Assembly (NCBI RefSeq): GCF_018343545.2
Contig: NZ_JAGYPE020000020.1
Coordinates: 16,627 to 80,626 of the forward strand
Origin: Neobacillus citreus
GTDB taxonomy: Bacteria; Bacillota; Bacilli; Bacillales; Cytobacillaceae
DNA length: 64,000 nt
Reading direction: 5' to 3'
Part shown: piece after piece, positions 8,215 through 16,051 of the stretch
Position numbering within the stretch: position 1 is the first letter of the stretch
Layout: every line of letters starts with the position of its first letter
Notes under the pieces: generated by a model
What the model saw: only the letters and a program-made list of their open reading frames with translations
Database searches by the model: none
What the model was told of the DNA's origin: nothing
Made by a program: the position numbers and the translations under genes

Positions 8215-8277
8215 ATAGGTACTAAAAAGTACCTATCGCACTATTTGGTGCCTATAGCACTTTAAAGTACGTACTTT
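8215..8277. promoter_or_regulatory. Cluster of HxlR-type operator palindromes
   Basis: Three palindromic sites lie in 63 bases between the divergent genes: ATAGGTACT-aaaa-AGTACCTAT (8215-8236, nine-base arms), GCAC-N6-GTGC (8238-8251) and AAAGTACGTACTTT (8264-8277, perfect 14-bp), the last overlapping a near-palindrome GCACTTTAAAGTAC. The shared element is (G)TACT/AGTAC, like operators of HxlR family regulators. Confidence 0.7.
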
Positions 8278-8396
8278 TCTATTAGATTGATATGTTTCAT
8301 AATAACATGTGCCGGTCAAACTTCAACATATTCAATATTTATCTGCTAGCAGATTGAATCATACTACAATACTTTGCTCAGGAGGGGAACCATTTT

Positions 8397-9620
8397 ATGT
8401 CCTTTGATAAGAAAAAGAGTACATTGGCGCTCTTGGCATTGGCAGTGAGCGCATTTGCAATTGGAACAACAGAATTTATCAGTGTAGGTTTATTGCCACT
8501 TATAGCGAAAGATTTACAAATTTCAGTCACGACAGCTGGATTAACGGTTTCACTGTATGCATTAGGGGTAACCTTTGGGGCGCCTATCCTAACGTCTCTT
8601 ACATCTAGTATGTCACGTAAGTCTTTATTACTTTGGATTATGATTGTTTTTATAATTGGCAACAGCATTGCAGCCAGTGCTGATAGTATCGGTGTTTTAC
8701 TAGGTGCCCGTGTTATTTCTGCATTTTCACATGGGGTGTTCATGTCGATTGGATCTACTATTGCTGCTGATTTGGTACCGGAAAACCGCCGGGCAAGTGC
8801 GATTGCCATCATGTTTACAGGGCTTACGGTAGCCACTATTACAGGCGTTCCGTTTGGTACGTTCATCGGCCAAGAATTTGGGTGGAGAACATCCTTTATC
8901 GCAATAGTCGTAGTTGGAATCATTGCGTTCATTGCTACTAGCATCCTTGTTCCATCTCAATTGCGTAAAGGTGTTCGTACAGCATTACGCGACCAGTTCA
9001 AACTACTGTCGAATGGCCGATTATTACTTTTATTTGCGATTACAGCCTTGGGATATGGTGGGACGTTCGTTGTCTTTACGTATTTATCACCACTGCTTCA
9101 GGAAATAACAGGCTTTAAAGAAGGAACAGTTGCTGTCATTTTGCTGGTATACGGCGTTGCAATTGCAATCGGAAATGTGATTGGCGGGAAGGCCGCAAAC
9201 CGAAAGCCGATTGCCGCATTATTCTATATGTTTATACTACAAACCATCGTACTTTTCGTCTTAACGTTTACTGCTCCATTTAAGGCCGCAGCCCTCATAA
9301 CCATCATTTTTATGGGGCTATTAGCTTTTATGAATGTGCCTGGATTGCAGGTTTATGTCGTAATGTTGGCTGAACGTTTTGTACCGAGTGCAGTAGATTT
9401 TGCTTCTGCCATCAACATTGCAGCATTTAACGCTGGAATCGCCATCGGTTCCTACTTAGGGGGAGTTATAACGGATTCAATCGGGCTCATTCATACGCCT
9501 TGGATAGGGGCATTGATGGTGGCAGGAGCGGTGTTTTTAACAGGCTGGAGCCGAGCGCTGGAGCGAAAAGATGAAAAATCGGCTGACAGGAATCACGAAC
9601 ATATTTTTCAATACAATTAG
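8397..9620 (+). CDS. MFS transporter, DHA1-type drug/sugar efflux
   Basis: A 407-residue, 12-helix major facilitator. The start of helix 1, ALLALAVSAFAIGTTEFISVGLLP, is the typical signature of the AraJ/NepI/YdhP arabinose-efflux-like DHA1 group, and the PENRRASAIAIMFTGLTVATITGVPFG stretch holds the motif C region of antiporters. It acts in the cell membrane as a proton-driven exporter; the substrate cannot be told. AGGAGGGG lies nine bases ahead of ATG. Only 12 bases separate it from the aldo-keto reductase, so both are co-transcribed, and the HxlR gene is divergent. Confidence 0.88.
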   Translation: MSFDKKKSTLALLALAVSAFAIGTTEFISVGLLPLIAKDLQISVTTAGLTVSLYALGVTFGAPILTSLTSSMSRKSLLLWIMIVFIIGNSIAASADSIGVLLGARVISAFSHGVFMSIGSTIAADLVPENRRASAIAIMFTGLTVATITGVPFGTFIGQEFGWRTSFIAIVVVGIIAFIATSILVPSQLRKGVRTALRDQFKLLSNGRLLLLFAITALGYGGTFVVFTYLSPLLQEITGFKEGTVAVILLVYGVAIAIGNVIGGKAANRKPIAALFYMFILQTIVLFVLTFTAPFKAAALITIIFMGLLAFMNVPGLQVYVVMLAERFVPSAVDFASAINIAAFNAGIAIGSYLGGVITDSIGLIHTPWIGALMVAGAVFLTGWSRALERKDEKSADRNHEHIFQYN

Positions 9621-9632
9621 GGGGTTATTTTT

Positions 9633-10478
9633 ATGACAGTAAAAAATTTAAAAGATACAACAACATTAAATAACGGAGTACAAATGCCTTGGTTTGGCAT
9701 CGGAGTGTTTAAAGTGGAAGAAGGTCCGGAACTGGTTGAGGCAGTAAAAACAGCGATTAAACATGGGTATCGCAGCATTGATACAGCAGCCATTTACGGA
9801 AATGAAGAAGGAGTCGGACAAGGTATAAGAGAAGGAATGAAGGAGGCAGGCATTTCCAGAGAAGAATTATTTGTAACCTCGAAGGTTTGGAATGCTGATT
9901 TAGGGTACGACTCGTCTATCGCAGCCTACGAAAAAAGCTTAAACAAACTCGAGTTGGAATACCTGGATTTATTCCTCATTCACTGGCCTGTAGAAGGTAA
10001 ATACAAAGAGTCTTGGAGAGCTTTAGAGACTCTTTATAAAGAAGGTAGAGTCAAAGCAATTGGAGTAAGTAATTTTCAGATTCATCATCTTGAGGATTTA
10101 ATGAAAGATGCGGAAATTGTTCCAATGGTGAACCAAGTAGAGTACCATCCGCGTTTGACTCAAAAAGGGCTTCAAACGTTTTGCATGGAACACGGCATTC
10201 AAATGGAGGCTTGGTCACCGCTCATGCAAGGCCAGTTACTAGATAATCAAGTGCTGCAAGAAATCGCGGATAAGTATTACAAATCGGTTGCTCAAGTGAT
10301 TTTACGCTGGGACTTACAAAACGGCGTTGTAACAATTCCAAAATCCACAAAAGAACATCGCATTGTTGAAAACGCGGAAGTATTTGATTTTATGTTAACA
10401 GAAGAAGACATGAAACGAATTGATGGCTTGAACCAGAATCATCGTGTCGGTCCAGACCCAGACAATTTTGATTTTTAA
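9633..10478 (+). CDS. Aldo/keto reductase, glyoxal/methylglyoxal reductase-like
   Basis: NADPH-dependent reductase of 281 residues in the AKR superfamily (2,5-diketo-gluconate reductase/YvgN-like group). The catalytic tetrad can be placed: Asp in SIDTAAIYGNEE, Tyr in the same motif, Lys in VTSKVWN and His in LFLIHWP. C-terminal IPKSTKEHRIVENAEVFDF is the NADPH 2'-phosphate binding segment. RBS AGGGGG precedes the start. It forms an operon with the MFS exporter under the HxlR-type regulator, which fits a role in clearing reactive aldehydes. Confidence 0.9.
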   Translation: MTVKNLKDTTTLNNGVQMPWFGIGVFKVEEGPELVEAVKTAIKHGYRSIDTAAIYGNEEGVGQGIREGMKEAGISREELFVTSKVWNADLGYDSSIAAYEKSLNKLELEYLDLFLIHWPVEGKYKESWRALETLYKEGRVKAIGVSNFQIHHLEDLMKDAEIVPMVNQVEYHPRLTQKGLQTFCMEHGIQMEAWSPLMQGQLLDNQVLQEIADKYYKSVAQVILRWDLQNGVVTIPKSTKEHRIVENAEVFDFMLTEEDMKRIDGLNQNHRVGPDPDNFDF

Positions 10479-10812
10479 ATAAAACGATTTTGGACTCATC
10501 ATTAAGTTGGGTCCTTGTTTAGTTTACAATTAATAAAATATCTTAATATGCAGCACAAACCGTTTTGTTGTCTACCATATTCAGCTTGATAACAGTAACG
10601 ACAGTTATTTTTTCTGCTCATTTGTTATTTTCATAATTAGTCTATTTTATTTAATATTAGCAGGCAAAATAAAAACCCCGTCCAAAAAGAATAACTTAAA
10701 TGATATTTAAATATAAATGATTCGATGGCATGAAAATGGGCCATTTTTTCAGCGCATATTTAAACAAAGTAAAGCGATTTTATAATCCCTTAATGGAACG
10801 GGAGGGATGTTC
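10479..10812. other. Intergenic region with weak terminator
   Basis: A weak hairpin (GGAC at 10494, GTCC at 10513, followed by TTGTTTAG) may end the reductase operon. The rest is AT-rich with no convincing coding frame; a ribosome site GGGAGGG at its right end serves the next gene. Confidence 0.5.
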
Positions 10813-12654
10813 TTGTTTAAAGAGAGTATCGACCCTTATTTGCATGTTCGCTATGCCAAGAATCCTGTTTATACCCCTGATGGTCAAAAGCTTAGCTTTA
10901 TTGCTGATTATACGGGCACTCCACAGGTTTGGGAGCTCAATCGTGGGGAAGAATGGCCTGCTCAAATTTCTTTTACAAAAGAAAGAATTACCTTTGTTGG
11001 ACTTGTTAAGGGCACTTCTGACCGGATTATTGGGATGGATGTGGGCGGAAATGAAAATCAGCAGTTGTTCTTACTCAAGGAGGATGGGAAACTGATTGAA
11101 CTGACAAAGTCACCCAATCATGTTCATCGATATGGTGGCAGCTCCCCGGATGGAAAATGGATTGTCTGGTCAAGCAATCGCCGGAATCCAGCATTTTTTG
11201 ATATTTATATTCAAAGTTTAGTAACACTGGAATATCATCCTATGTTAACCGGAGATGGCCTTTTTACAGCAGTGGAATGGTCTCCTGATGGGAAATCATT
11301 ATTAGTCCAAAAGACAAATTCTCCCCTGGATAATGATTTAGGCATACTCGATCTGGCAACGGGGTCTGTTGATTGGATAACAGAGCATAAAGGAGAAGCG
11401 AGTTTTAGAGAAGTCCATTTTAACAAGGATGGAGATCATATCTATGTATTAACGAACAAAGATAGTGAATTTTTTGGGCTTGCACTTATCCATATAAAAA
11501 CCAAGCATTTCGTGTGGCTGGAGCAAGGAAATTGGGATTTTGAAGAACTCGAAATGAATTCTGATAAAAATTTGTTAGCCTTTTCCGTGAATGAGGGAGG
11601 AGTATCTAAGGGGGTACTTTTAGACATAAATCGAAGTTACCTTTATTCCTGGAAAACACCAACTGGAATCATAAAAGATTTAAAATTTTCCCCTGATAAC
11701 AAAAAACTGGCTTATGTTTTCAATGGCCCGGCATATCCATCTGATATTTGGGAGCTCGATTTAGAAAGCATACAGTCAGAAAGACTTACCTATGTTTCCC
11801 GTTCCCCACTACTTCAAGATAAATTAGTTGAGCCAGAGCTTATAAGTTATCGCTCATTTGATCATCTTGAAATTCCAGCATTTTTTTATAAACCAAAGAT
11901 TACAACTGAAAAATTTCCGTTAGTCATTGTCATTCACGGAGGTCCTGAGAGCCAGTCTCGTGCTGTATACAACCCAGTTGTACAGTATTTAATCGGTAAA
12001 GGGTATGCGGTGTGCACACCAAATATTCGTGGGAGTACAGGTTATGGAAAAACGTTCACGAAATTAGATGATGTCCGAAAAAGAATGGATGCCCTGAAGG
12101 ATATAGTTTTTTTAGTTGAATGGCTAAAAGTGAATGGGAACATCGATTCTAATAGGATAGGAATAATGGGAGGCAGCTATGGAGGATTTATGGTCCTCGC
12201 AGCCATCAGCCACTATCCACAGCTATGGTCTGCCGCGATTGATATTGTGGGGATGTCGAGCCTTAGAACATTCTTGGAAACTACCCATCCTTGGCGCAAG
12301 AAGCTTAGGGAAGCTGAATACGGAACGATTGAAAGAGATGGAGACTTTTTTGATAAAATCGATCCATTGAATCACACAAGTCGCATTACCACTCCGTTAT
12401 TGGTGATCCATGGGGAAGGTGACCCTCGTGTCCATATTAAAGAATCCGAGCAAATCGTTAATAAACTGAAGGGAAAACAACACCCTGTTGACTTTATTCG
12501 CTTCGACGATGAAGGCCATACGATTTCTAAGCTAAAAAACAAAGAAATTGCCTACAAGGCAATCGTAGATTTTCTTGAACGATGTTTTGGAATCGAAGAC
12601 AAAAGAAGCAGGGGATTTAAAAGGAGTCGGGAATATCCTTTCTTCTTTGATTGA
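10813..12654 (+). CDS. S9 family prolyl oligopeptidase-like serine peptidase
   Basis: About 613 residues with an N-terminal beta-propeller (repeated SPDGK/ SPDNKK WD40-like blades, residues about 15-340) and a C-terminal alpha/beta hydrolase. The catalytic triad can be seen: Ser in GGSYGGF (about 455), Asp in HGEGDPR (about 537) and His in DEGHT (about 569). VIHGGPESQ gives the oxyanion hole. No signal peptide, so it is cytoplasmic; it should cleave short peptides or act as an acyl-aminoacyl hydrolase. I chose the TTG at 10813 because GGGAGGG directly abuts the upstream in-frame ATG at 10807, leaving no spacing for it. Confidence 0.85.
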   Translation: MFKESIDPYLHVRYAKNPVYTPDGQKLSFIADYTGTPQVWELNRGEEWPAQISFTKERITFVGLVKGTSDRIIGMDVGGNENQQLFLLKEDGKLIELTKSPNHVHRYGGSSPDGKWIVWSSNRRNPAFFDIYIQSLVTLEYHPMLTGDGLFTAVEWSPDGKSLLVQKTNSPLDNDLGILDLATGSVDWITEHKGEASFREVHFNKDGDHIYVLTNKDSEFFGLALIHIKTKHFVWLEQGNWDFEELEMNSDKNLLAFSVNEGGVSKGVLLDINRSYLYSWKTPTGIIKDLKFSPDNKKLAYVFNGPAYPSDIWELDLESIQSERLTYVSRSPLLQDKLVEPELISYRSFDHLEIPAFFYKPKITTEKFPLVIVIHGGPESQSRAVYNPVVQYLIGKGYAVCTPNIRGSTGYGKTFTKLDDVRKRMDALKDIVFLVEWLKVNGNIDSNRIGIMGGSYGGFMVLAAISHYPQLWSAAIDIVGMSSLRTFLETTHPWRKKLREAEYGTIERDGDFFDKIDPLNHTSRITTPLLVIHGEGDPRVHIKESEQIVNKLKGKQHPVDFIRFDDEGHTISKLKNKEIAYKAIVDFLERCFGIEDKRSRGFKRSREYPFFFD

Positions 12655-12661
12655 ATCTCAG

Positions 12662-12699
12662 GCAAAAAGGACTGACCAATCTTGGTTAGTCCTTTTTGC
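12662..12699. terminator. Bidirectional terminator between S9 peptidase and PAP2 genes
   Basis: GCAAAAAGGACT and AGTCCTTTTTGC form the outer stem with ACCAA/TTGGT inside. It serves the two converging genes. Confidence 0.9.
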
Positions 12700-12728
12700 T
12701 AAGCAATGTATGGCCCATGGAGCGTCTA

Positions 12729-13262
12729 TTACAGTAATAGTAAAGAATAGGACAAACAGCCTGCCGATATTCCGAGGATTGCTCCGACAATCACGTCAGA
12801 TGGATAGTGGAGGCCTAAATAAATTCTTGATACTCCTACACATACACCCACGAGAATCAGAACCAAAGAAAATGTCGGGATCGTTAAGATATAGGGAGTC
12901 AAAACGGCAAATATGGCGGTTGTATGACCCGAAGGGAAGGAATGGTCCTGTAAGGGATTCTCCAGTATATTCGTTTTTTCAATCGTCAAATAAGGTCTTT
13001 TTCTCGGAAAAAATTCTTTTGCGAGATGGACCGGGATGTGGCTCGCTGCCAAAGCAAGAGCACTAGAAATAGCAAGGAGCCGCGTTTCCCTGGACCATGC
13101 AGTTAGAAAAAGAAGAATCGAGCTGATAATCGTAAATCTCGCTCCTCCGAAATGTGTGATCGTTCGAAAAAAGAGGTTTAACAAATAAAGATGAAAATAC
13201 CGGTTAATTCTCTGGAAGATTCGACAATCGAATCCGTAAAGGACATGAATGATTTTGCTCAT
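12729..13262 (-). CDS. PAP2 family phosphatase (undecaprenyl-diphosphatase-like)
   Basis: Membrane-bound acid phosphatase of 177 residues with all three family motifs: K82-EFFPRKRP90, the PSGHT motif at 110-114 and SRIYLGLHYPSD at 145-156. Several hydrophobic helices surround them. It may recycle undecaprenyl pyrophosphate or dephosphorylate a phospholipid such as phosphatidic acid or phosphatidylglycerophosphate. It lies 104 bases downstream of, and on the same strand as, an MGDG synthase-type glycosyltransferase, which points to lipid or lipoteichoic acid metabolism. Confidence 0.88.
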   Translation of the reverse strand: MSKIIHVLYGFDCRIFQRINRYFHLYLLNLFFRTITHFGGARFTIISSILLFLTAWSRETRLLAISSALALAASHIPVHLAKEFFPRKRPYLTIEKTNILENPLQDHSFPSGHTTAIFAVLTPYILTIPTFSLVLILVGVCVGVSRIYLGLHYPSDVIVGAILGISAGCLSYSLLLL

Positions 13263-13366
13263 GCTCGTCTCCCCTTATAAGTAAAATACACACTTTCAAT
13301 CTAAAACCCAAACATTGGGTTTCCTCCATTATAAAGGGAAAACGGCTAGTTTTTATGAAACTGGTG

Positions 13367-14542
13367 TTAAGAATAAATTAAGAATTGTAAATTGTCTTCT
13401 TCGGTTGATTCTTCAGGTTTAAATGATGCATAAGAACCGTCCCCATGCCTCAATATCATTGTCAGGATGTCTTCGGCGGCGGTTGCATGGATAAATGTTC
13501 TTTGGGAGTTTATTATTTTGTTGAGTTTTTCACCATTATTTTCGAGTAGGTTCGTTACAGTCAGTCTAATTTCCTTTGGGTTTTTGCAGACCACTCCCAA
13601 ATTGAAAATTTCGGCGAAGGCTGGATTATCCTCTTCTTGACCTGGCAAAGCCCCTGTAATGATAAGCGGTGTATTGGCAGCGATAGCTTCAAACATGACA
13701 TTGGGGCTTCCCCTGGTAAAAGCGATATCAGATTGCAGCATCAAATCTTGAATATTTTTCGTGAACCCATAAATCTCAACTCGATTACCATATTGGGGCT
13801 TAAGTGCTCTCTCCAGCTTTGCTTTAAGTTTTTCATTTCTTCCCGCTACAATTTTTACCGTACAATTGAAGTGATTAAGGAGGCTTTTTGCTATTTTCTC
13901 CATGTTTCCTACACCTTCACCCCCGCTCATGATTAAACATTTTAAGGGCTTTTCTTTTCCATAGAGTTCAGGTTGTGGATGGCTCTTACGGAAAAAGCGC
14001 GATCGGACTGGAAATCCTAACACCTGTATCTTCTTAAGCGGAATCCCAAACTCAATACACTTAAATTGGGCTTCAAACGTGGGACAAATAATGGTTTCTG
14101 CTCGCTTATCCAGCCATAGGGGGGAAATGTTTACAAGGTCAGCGATTAAGGTAATGAAAGGGATTTTTACCTTTTGCTTCTCTAGGATGTTCAAGATGGA
14201 GCCATTAAAATTGGGATGAACCGATAAAATCATATCGGGCTTTAAATCGTCAATAAGTTGAAGAAAATGATCTTTAATAAGTCCTTCAAAAAAATGGTTT
14301 ACGATGGAAGGTTTTTCAGCTGATAGTTTCCAGATCATTTTCCAAAGTGTTTCGGATTTTCTTGTGAGGGGACCATAAGCTTCACCGATTTTTGACAGTA
14401 ATGGCTTACCAAGCGAAAACCCATCCACAACATGAATTTTTACCCCATTGAAAGATTTGACTTTTTCACACAGCGCTTCTGTTATGCTTTTATGACCATG
14501 GCCTGTATGGTCGGATGAAATAATCAATAATGTCTTATCCAT
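13367..14542 (-). CDS. MGDG synthase-type (UgtP-like) glycosyltransferase
   Basis: A 391-residue GT28-type enzyme. The N-terminal SSDHTGHGHKSITEAL matches the monogalactosyldiacylglycerol synthase domain, and the C-terminal GGEGVGNMEKIA plus FTRGSPNVMFEAIAANTPLI form the UDP-sugar binding half. It would transfer a sugar from a UDP-sugar to diacylglycerol or a related lipid at the membrane surface. It differs from B. subtilis UgtP in having a changed extreme C-terminus: residues HGDGSYASFK are encoded by a REP-like element, so the tail after about residue 365 is acquired sequence. It is upstream of a PAP2 phosphatase gene in the same direction. Confidence 0.82.
   Translation of the reverse strand: MDKTLLIISSDHTGHGHKSITEALCEKVKSFNGVKIHVVDGFSLGKPLLSKIGEAYGPLTRKSETLWKMIWKLSAEKPSIVNHFFEGLIKDHFLQLIDDLKPDMILSVHPNFNGSILNILEKQKVKIPFITLIADLVNISPLWLDKRAETIICPTFEAQFKCIEFGIPLKKIQVLGFPVRSRFFRKSHPQPELYGKEKPLKCLIMSGGEGVGNMEKIAKSLLNHFNCTVKIVAGRNEKLKAKLERALKPQYGNRVEIYGFTKNIQDLMLQSDIAFTRGSPNVMFEAIAANTPLIITGALPGQEEDNPAFAEIFNLGVVCKNPKEIRLTVTNLLENNGEKLNKIINSQRTFIHATAAEDILTMILRHGDGSYASFKPEESTEEDNLQFLIYS
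13424..13448 (-). repeat. REP-like element, copy A, within glycosyltransferase 3' end
   Basis: TGATGCAT followed by the complement of GGGGACGGTTCTT and GC, one arm of the right palindrome being degraded. It is translated as HGDGSYASF in the glycosyltransferase. Confidence 0.85.
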
Positions 14543-14635
14543 AGTATCAGCCCTTTTTAAGTTTTTTTATTGTTCGTACTATGAGTTCTGACACCTACGT
14601 AAAGAAATATGAAAAGAAAGAAGATATGAAAATAG

Positions 14636-14665
14636 CAAACAAGACGGTAATACCCGTCTTGTTCC
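14636..14665 (-). terminator. Terminator after small lipoprotein gene
   Basis: AACAAGACGG and CCGTCTTGTT pair around TATTAC-like loop; on the minus strand it is followed by a T-rich stretch. Confidence 0.8.
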
Positions 14666-14681
14666 AACTTTTTCTTCCTGC

Positions 14682-14852
14682 TTATTGACCAGAATTGCCA
14701 TCTTCGTTTTGCGATCCATCATCTTGGGAACCATCGTCGGTTTGTTCAGTGTTCGTATCATCTGTTTTTGAACTGGTATCTGAGCATGCAGTTGCAACTC
14801 CGAGTAACATCAATGCTGACATCAAAGCAAATAACCATTTTTTGAATTTCAT
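14682..14852 (-). CDS. Small acidic lipoprotein, 56 residues
   Basis: A short gene with a strong ribosome site (GGAGGAAGAAAG before ATG). The product begins MKFKKWLFALMSALMLLG, a lipoprotein signal peptide, and has an ATAC lipobox with the lipidated cysteine at residue 23. The mature part of 33 residues is almost only D, E, S, T, N, Q and G (for example TDDGSQDDGSQNEDGN), so it is disordered and highly acidic. It should be anchored on the outer face of the membrane. I know no function. A terminator follows directly, and the gene looks monocistronic. The lipobox has Ala in place of the usual Leu at -3. Confidence 0.75.
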   Translation of the reverse strand: MKFKKWLFALMSALMLLGVATACSDTSSKTDDTNTEQTDDGSQDDGSQNEDGNSGQ

Positions 14853-15150
14853 CTTTCTTCCTCCTTGAATGTTGCATTTTTTATTACAGTCTTATCATAC
14901 AAGCTTTTGAGGAAAAAAAGAGGCGATTTTCCAATTCTTAACATGAATTAACCGTATCTATAAACGGCTTTAATAGTTTCTATTTAAAATTTACTTATAA
15001 TTTACGAAACTGGATTTTTGGTTAATTTTCTTTTTTATAATTTCTTACTATAAAAGTTTTTCCTCGACATAAGTTTGTAGTAAAACTCCTATTCCGATAT
15101 AATGAAAACTATTGATAGCAAGGGCTTCATCGAGTGAGAGTGGGTAAAAT
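14853..15150. other. Divergent intergenic region between lipoprotein and rpiR-type genes
   Basis: AT-rich stretch of about 300 bases. It contains GTTTC-N22-GAAAC-like inverted half-sites around 14980-15010 and the promoter listed separately. I see no open frame. Confidence 0.5.
15075..15103 (+). promoter_or_regulatory. Sigma-A promoter for RpiR-type regulator
   Basis: TTGTAG (15075-15080), a 17-base spacer and TATAAT (15098-15103), 48 bases ahead of the start codon. Confidence 0.65.
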
Positions 15151-15924
15151 ATGATTGATATCAGTAAAATTGTTCAAGGGAAAAATTTAACTGAAATAGA
15201 TGTCCAGATTGTTCAATTTATCATTGAAAATATCGACACTGTTTTGCAAATGGGCGTACGGAAAATAGCAAAAGAAAATTTCACTTCTCCGGCAACTGTC
15301 ATCCGCTTGTCCAAAAAATTAGGCTATACCGGATTTGTTGATATGTATTATCAGCTTCTGCCGCTTGTTAAAAAAGCAGATTTACCGCAAAGCGGCGTGA
15401 TGGAGGATTTTTTGGAAATTAGTGAGAAGGATTTTCTAGACCATAATTCACTGGGGGATTTCCAATCCTTTATACACAATGTACTAAACCTTAAGCAAAG
15501 CTATATTTTTATTTATGCCACTGGTTTTTCCGCGATTGCTGCAGAATACTTGTATAAAAAATTATTGGTATTGGGCAGAAAAACAATTTTTGCAAGCGGA
15601 ACTGATTCGGTTGGCGTATTCGAAAATAATTTGGAAGATATCGGGGCTTTGGTTGTCATTTCCAAATCAGGCGAAACACAGCTAATCATCGATAAAATAC
15701 AAGCAGCCAAAGAGCATCAGATTTTTACAGTGTCATTCACAAAAGAAACAGACAATCGGATCGCTCAGCTTTCCGATTTGAATTTTAAAATCATTGACCA
15801 CAGCAAACTGGACGACCGAAATATGCTGCCGAACAGCTTTTTTCCGAGTCTTATGCTGATGTTTGAATTTATTATCAAGCAGTATCTTGAAACGATATTG
15901 ACTAAAAAAGACAGCAACGAGTGA
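15151..15924 (+). CDS. MurR/RpiR family regulator (GlvR-like)
   Basis: A 257-residue regulator with an N-terminal RpiR helix-turn-helix (VRKIAKENFTSPATVIRLSKKLGY, about residues 38-60) and a C-terminal SIS sugar-phosphate isomerase domain (FIYATGFSAIAAEYLYKKLL; VVISKSGETQLI). The SIS domain should bind a phosphosugar such as maltose 6-phosphate. It stands directly before the alpha-glucoside PTS operon, the position of GlvR in Bacillus, where GlvR activates the operon. A terminator separates it from the PTS gene. Start GAGTGAGAGTGGG-spaced ATG. Confidence 0.85.
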   Translation: MIDISKIVQGKNLTEIDVQIVQFIIENIDTVLQMGVRKIAKENFTSPATVIRLSKKLGYTGFVDMYYQLLPLVKKADLPQSGVMEDFLEISEKDFLDHNSLGDFQSFIHNVLNLKQSYIFIYATGFSAIAAEYLYKKLLVLGRKTIFASGTDSVGVFENNLEDIGALVVISKSGETQLIIDKIQAAKEHQIFTVSFTKETDNRIAQLSDLNFKIIDHSKLDDRNMLPNSFFPSLMLMFEFIIKQYLETILTKKDSNE

Positions 15925-15925
15925 A

Positions 15926-15957
15926 ACGTGTTTCAATGTGTGAAACACGTTTTTTAT
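15926..15957 (+). terminator. Terminator/attenuator between regulator and PTS gene
   Basis: ACGTGTTTCA and TGAAACACGT form a perfect ten-base stem with loop ATGTG and a T5 tail. It could be a stop or a regulated attenuator. Confidence 0.85.
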
Positions 15958-16051
15958 CTTGTTGATTCTATCGACTATGAAACGGTTACATTGTATTCTA
16001 AACCTGTCGACGAAAACGAATACAAAAACACATACAGGAGGGGAAGGCAAA

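Noticed and set aside
12575..13066. Plus-strand open frame across the PAP2 region
   Set aside because: It is antisense to a PAP2 gene with all catalytic motifs, crosses a terminator and has no recognisable domain.
15976..15990. CcpA cre-like sequence TGAAACGGTTACA before the PTS gene
   Set aside because: It is one base short of the cre consensus spacing, so carbon catabolite control is not supported by this site.
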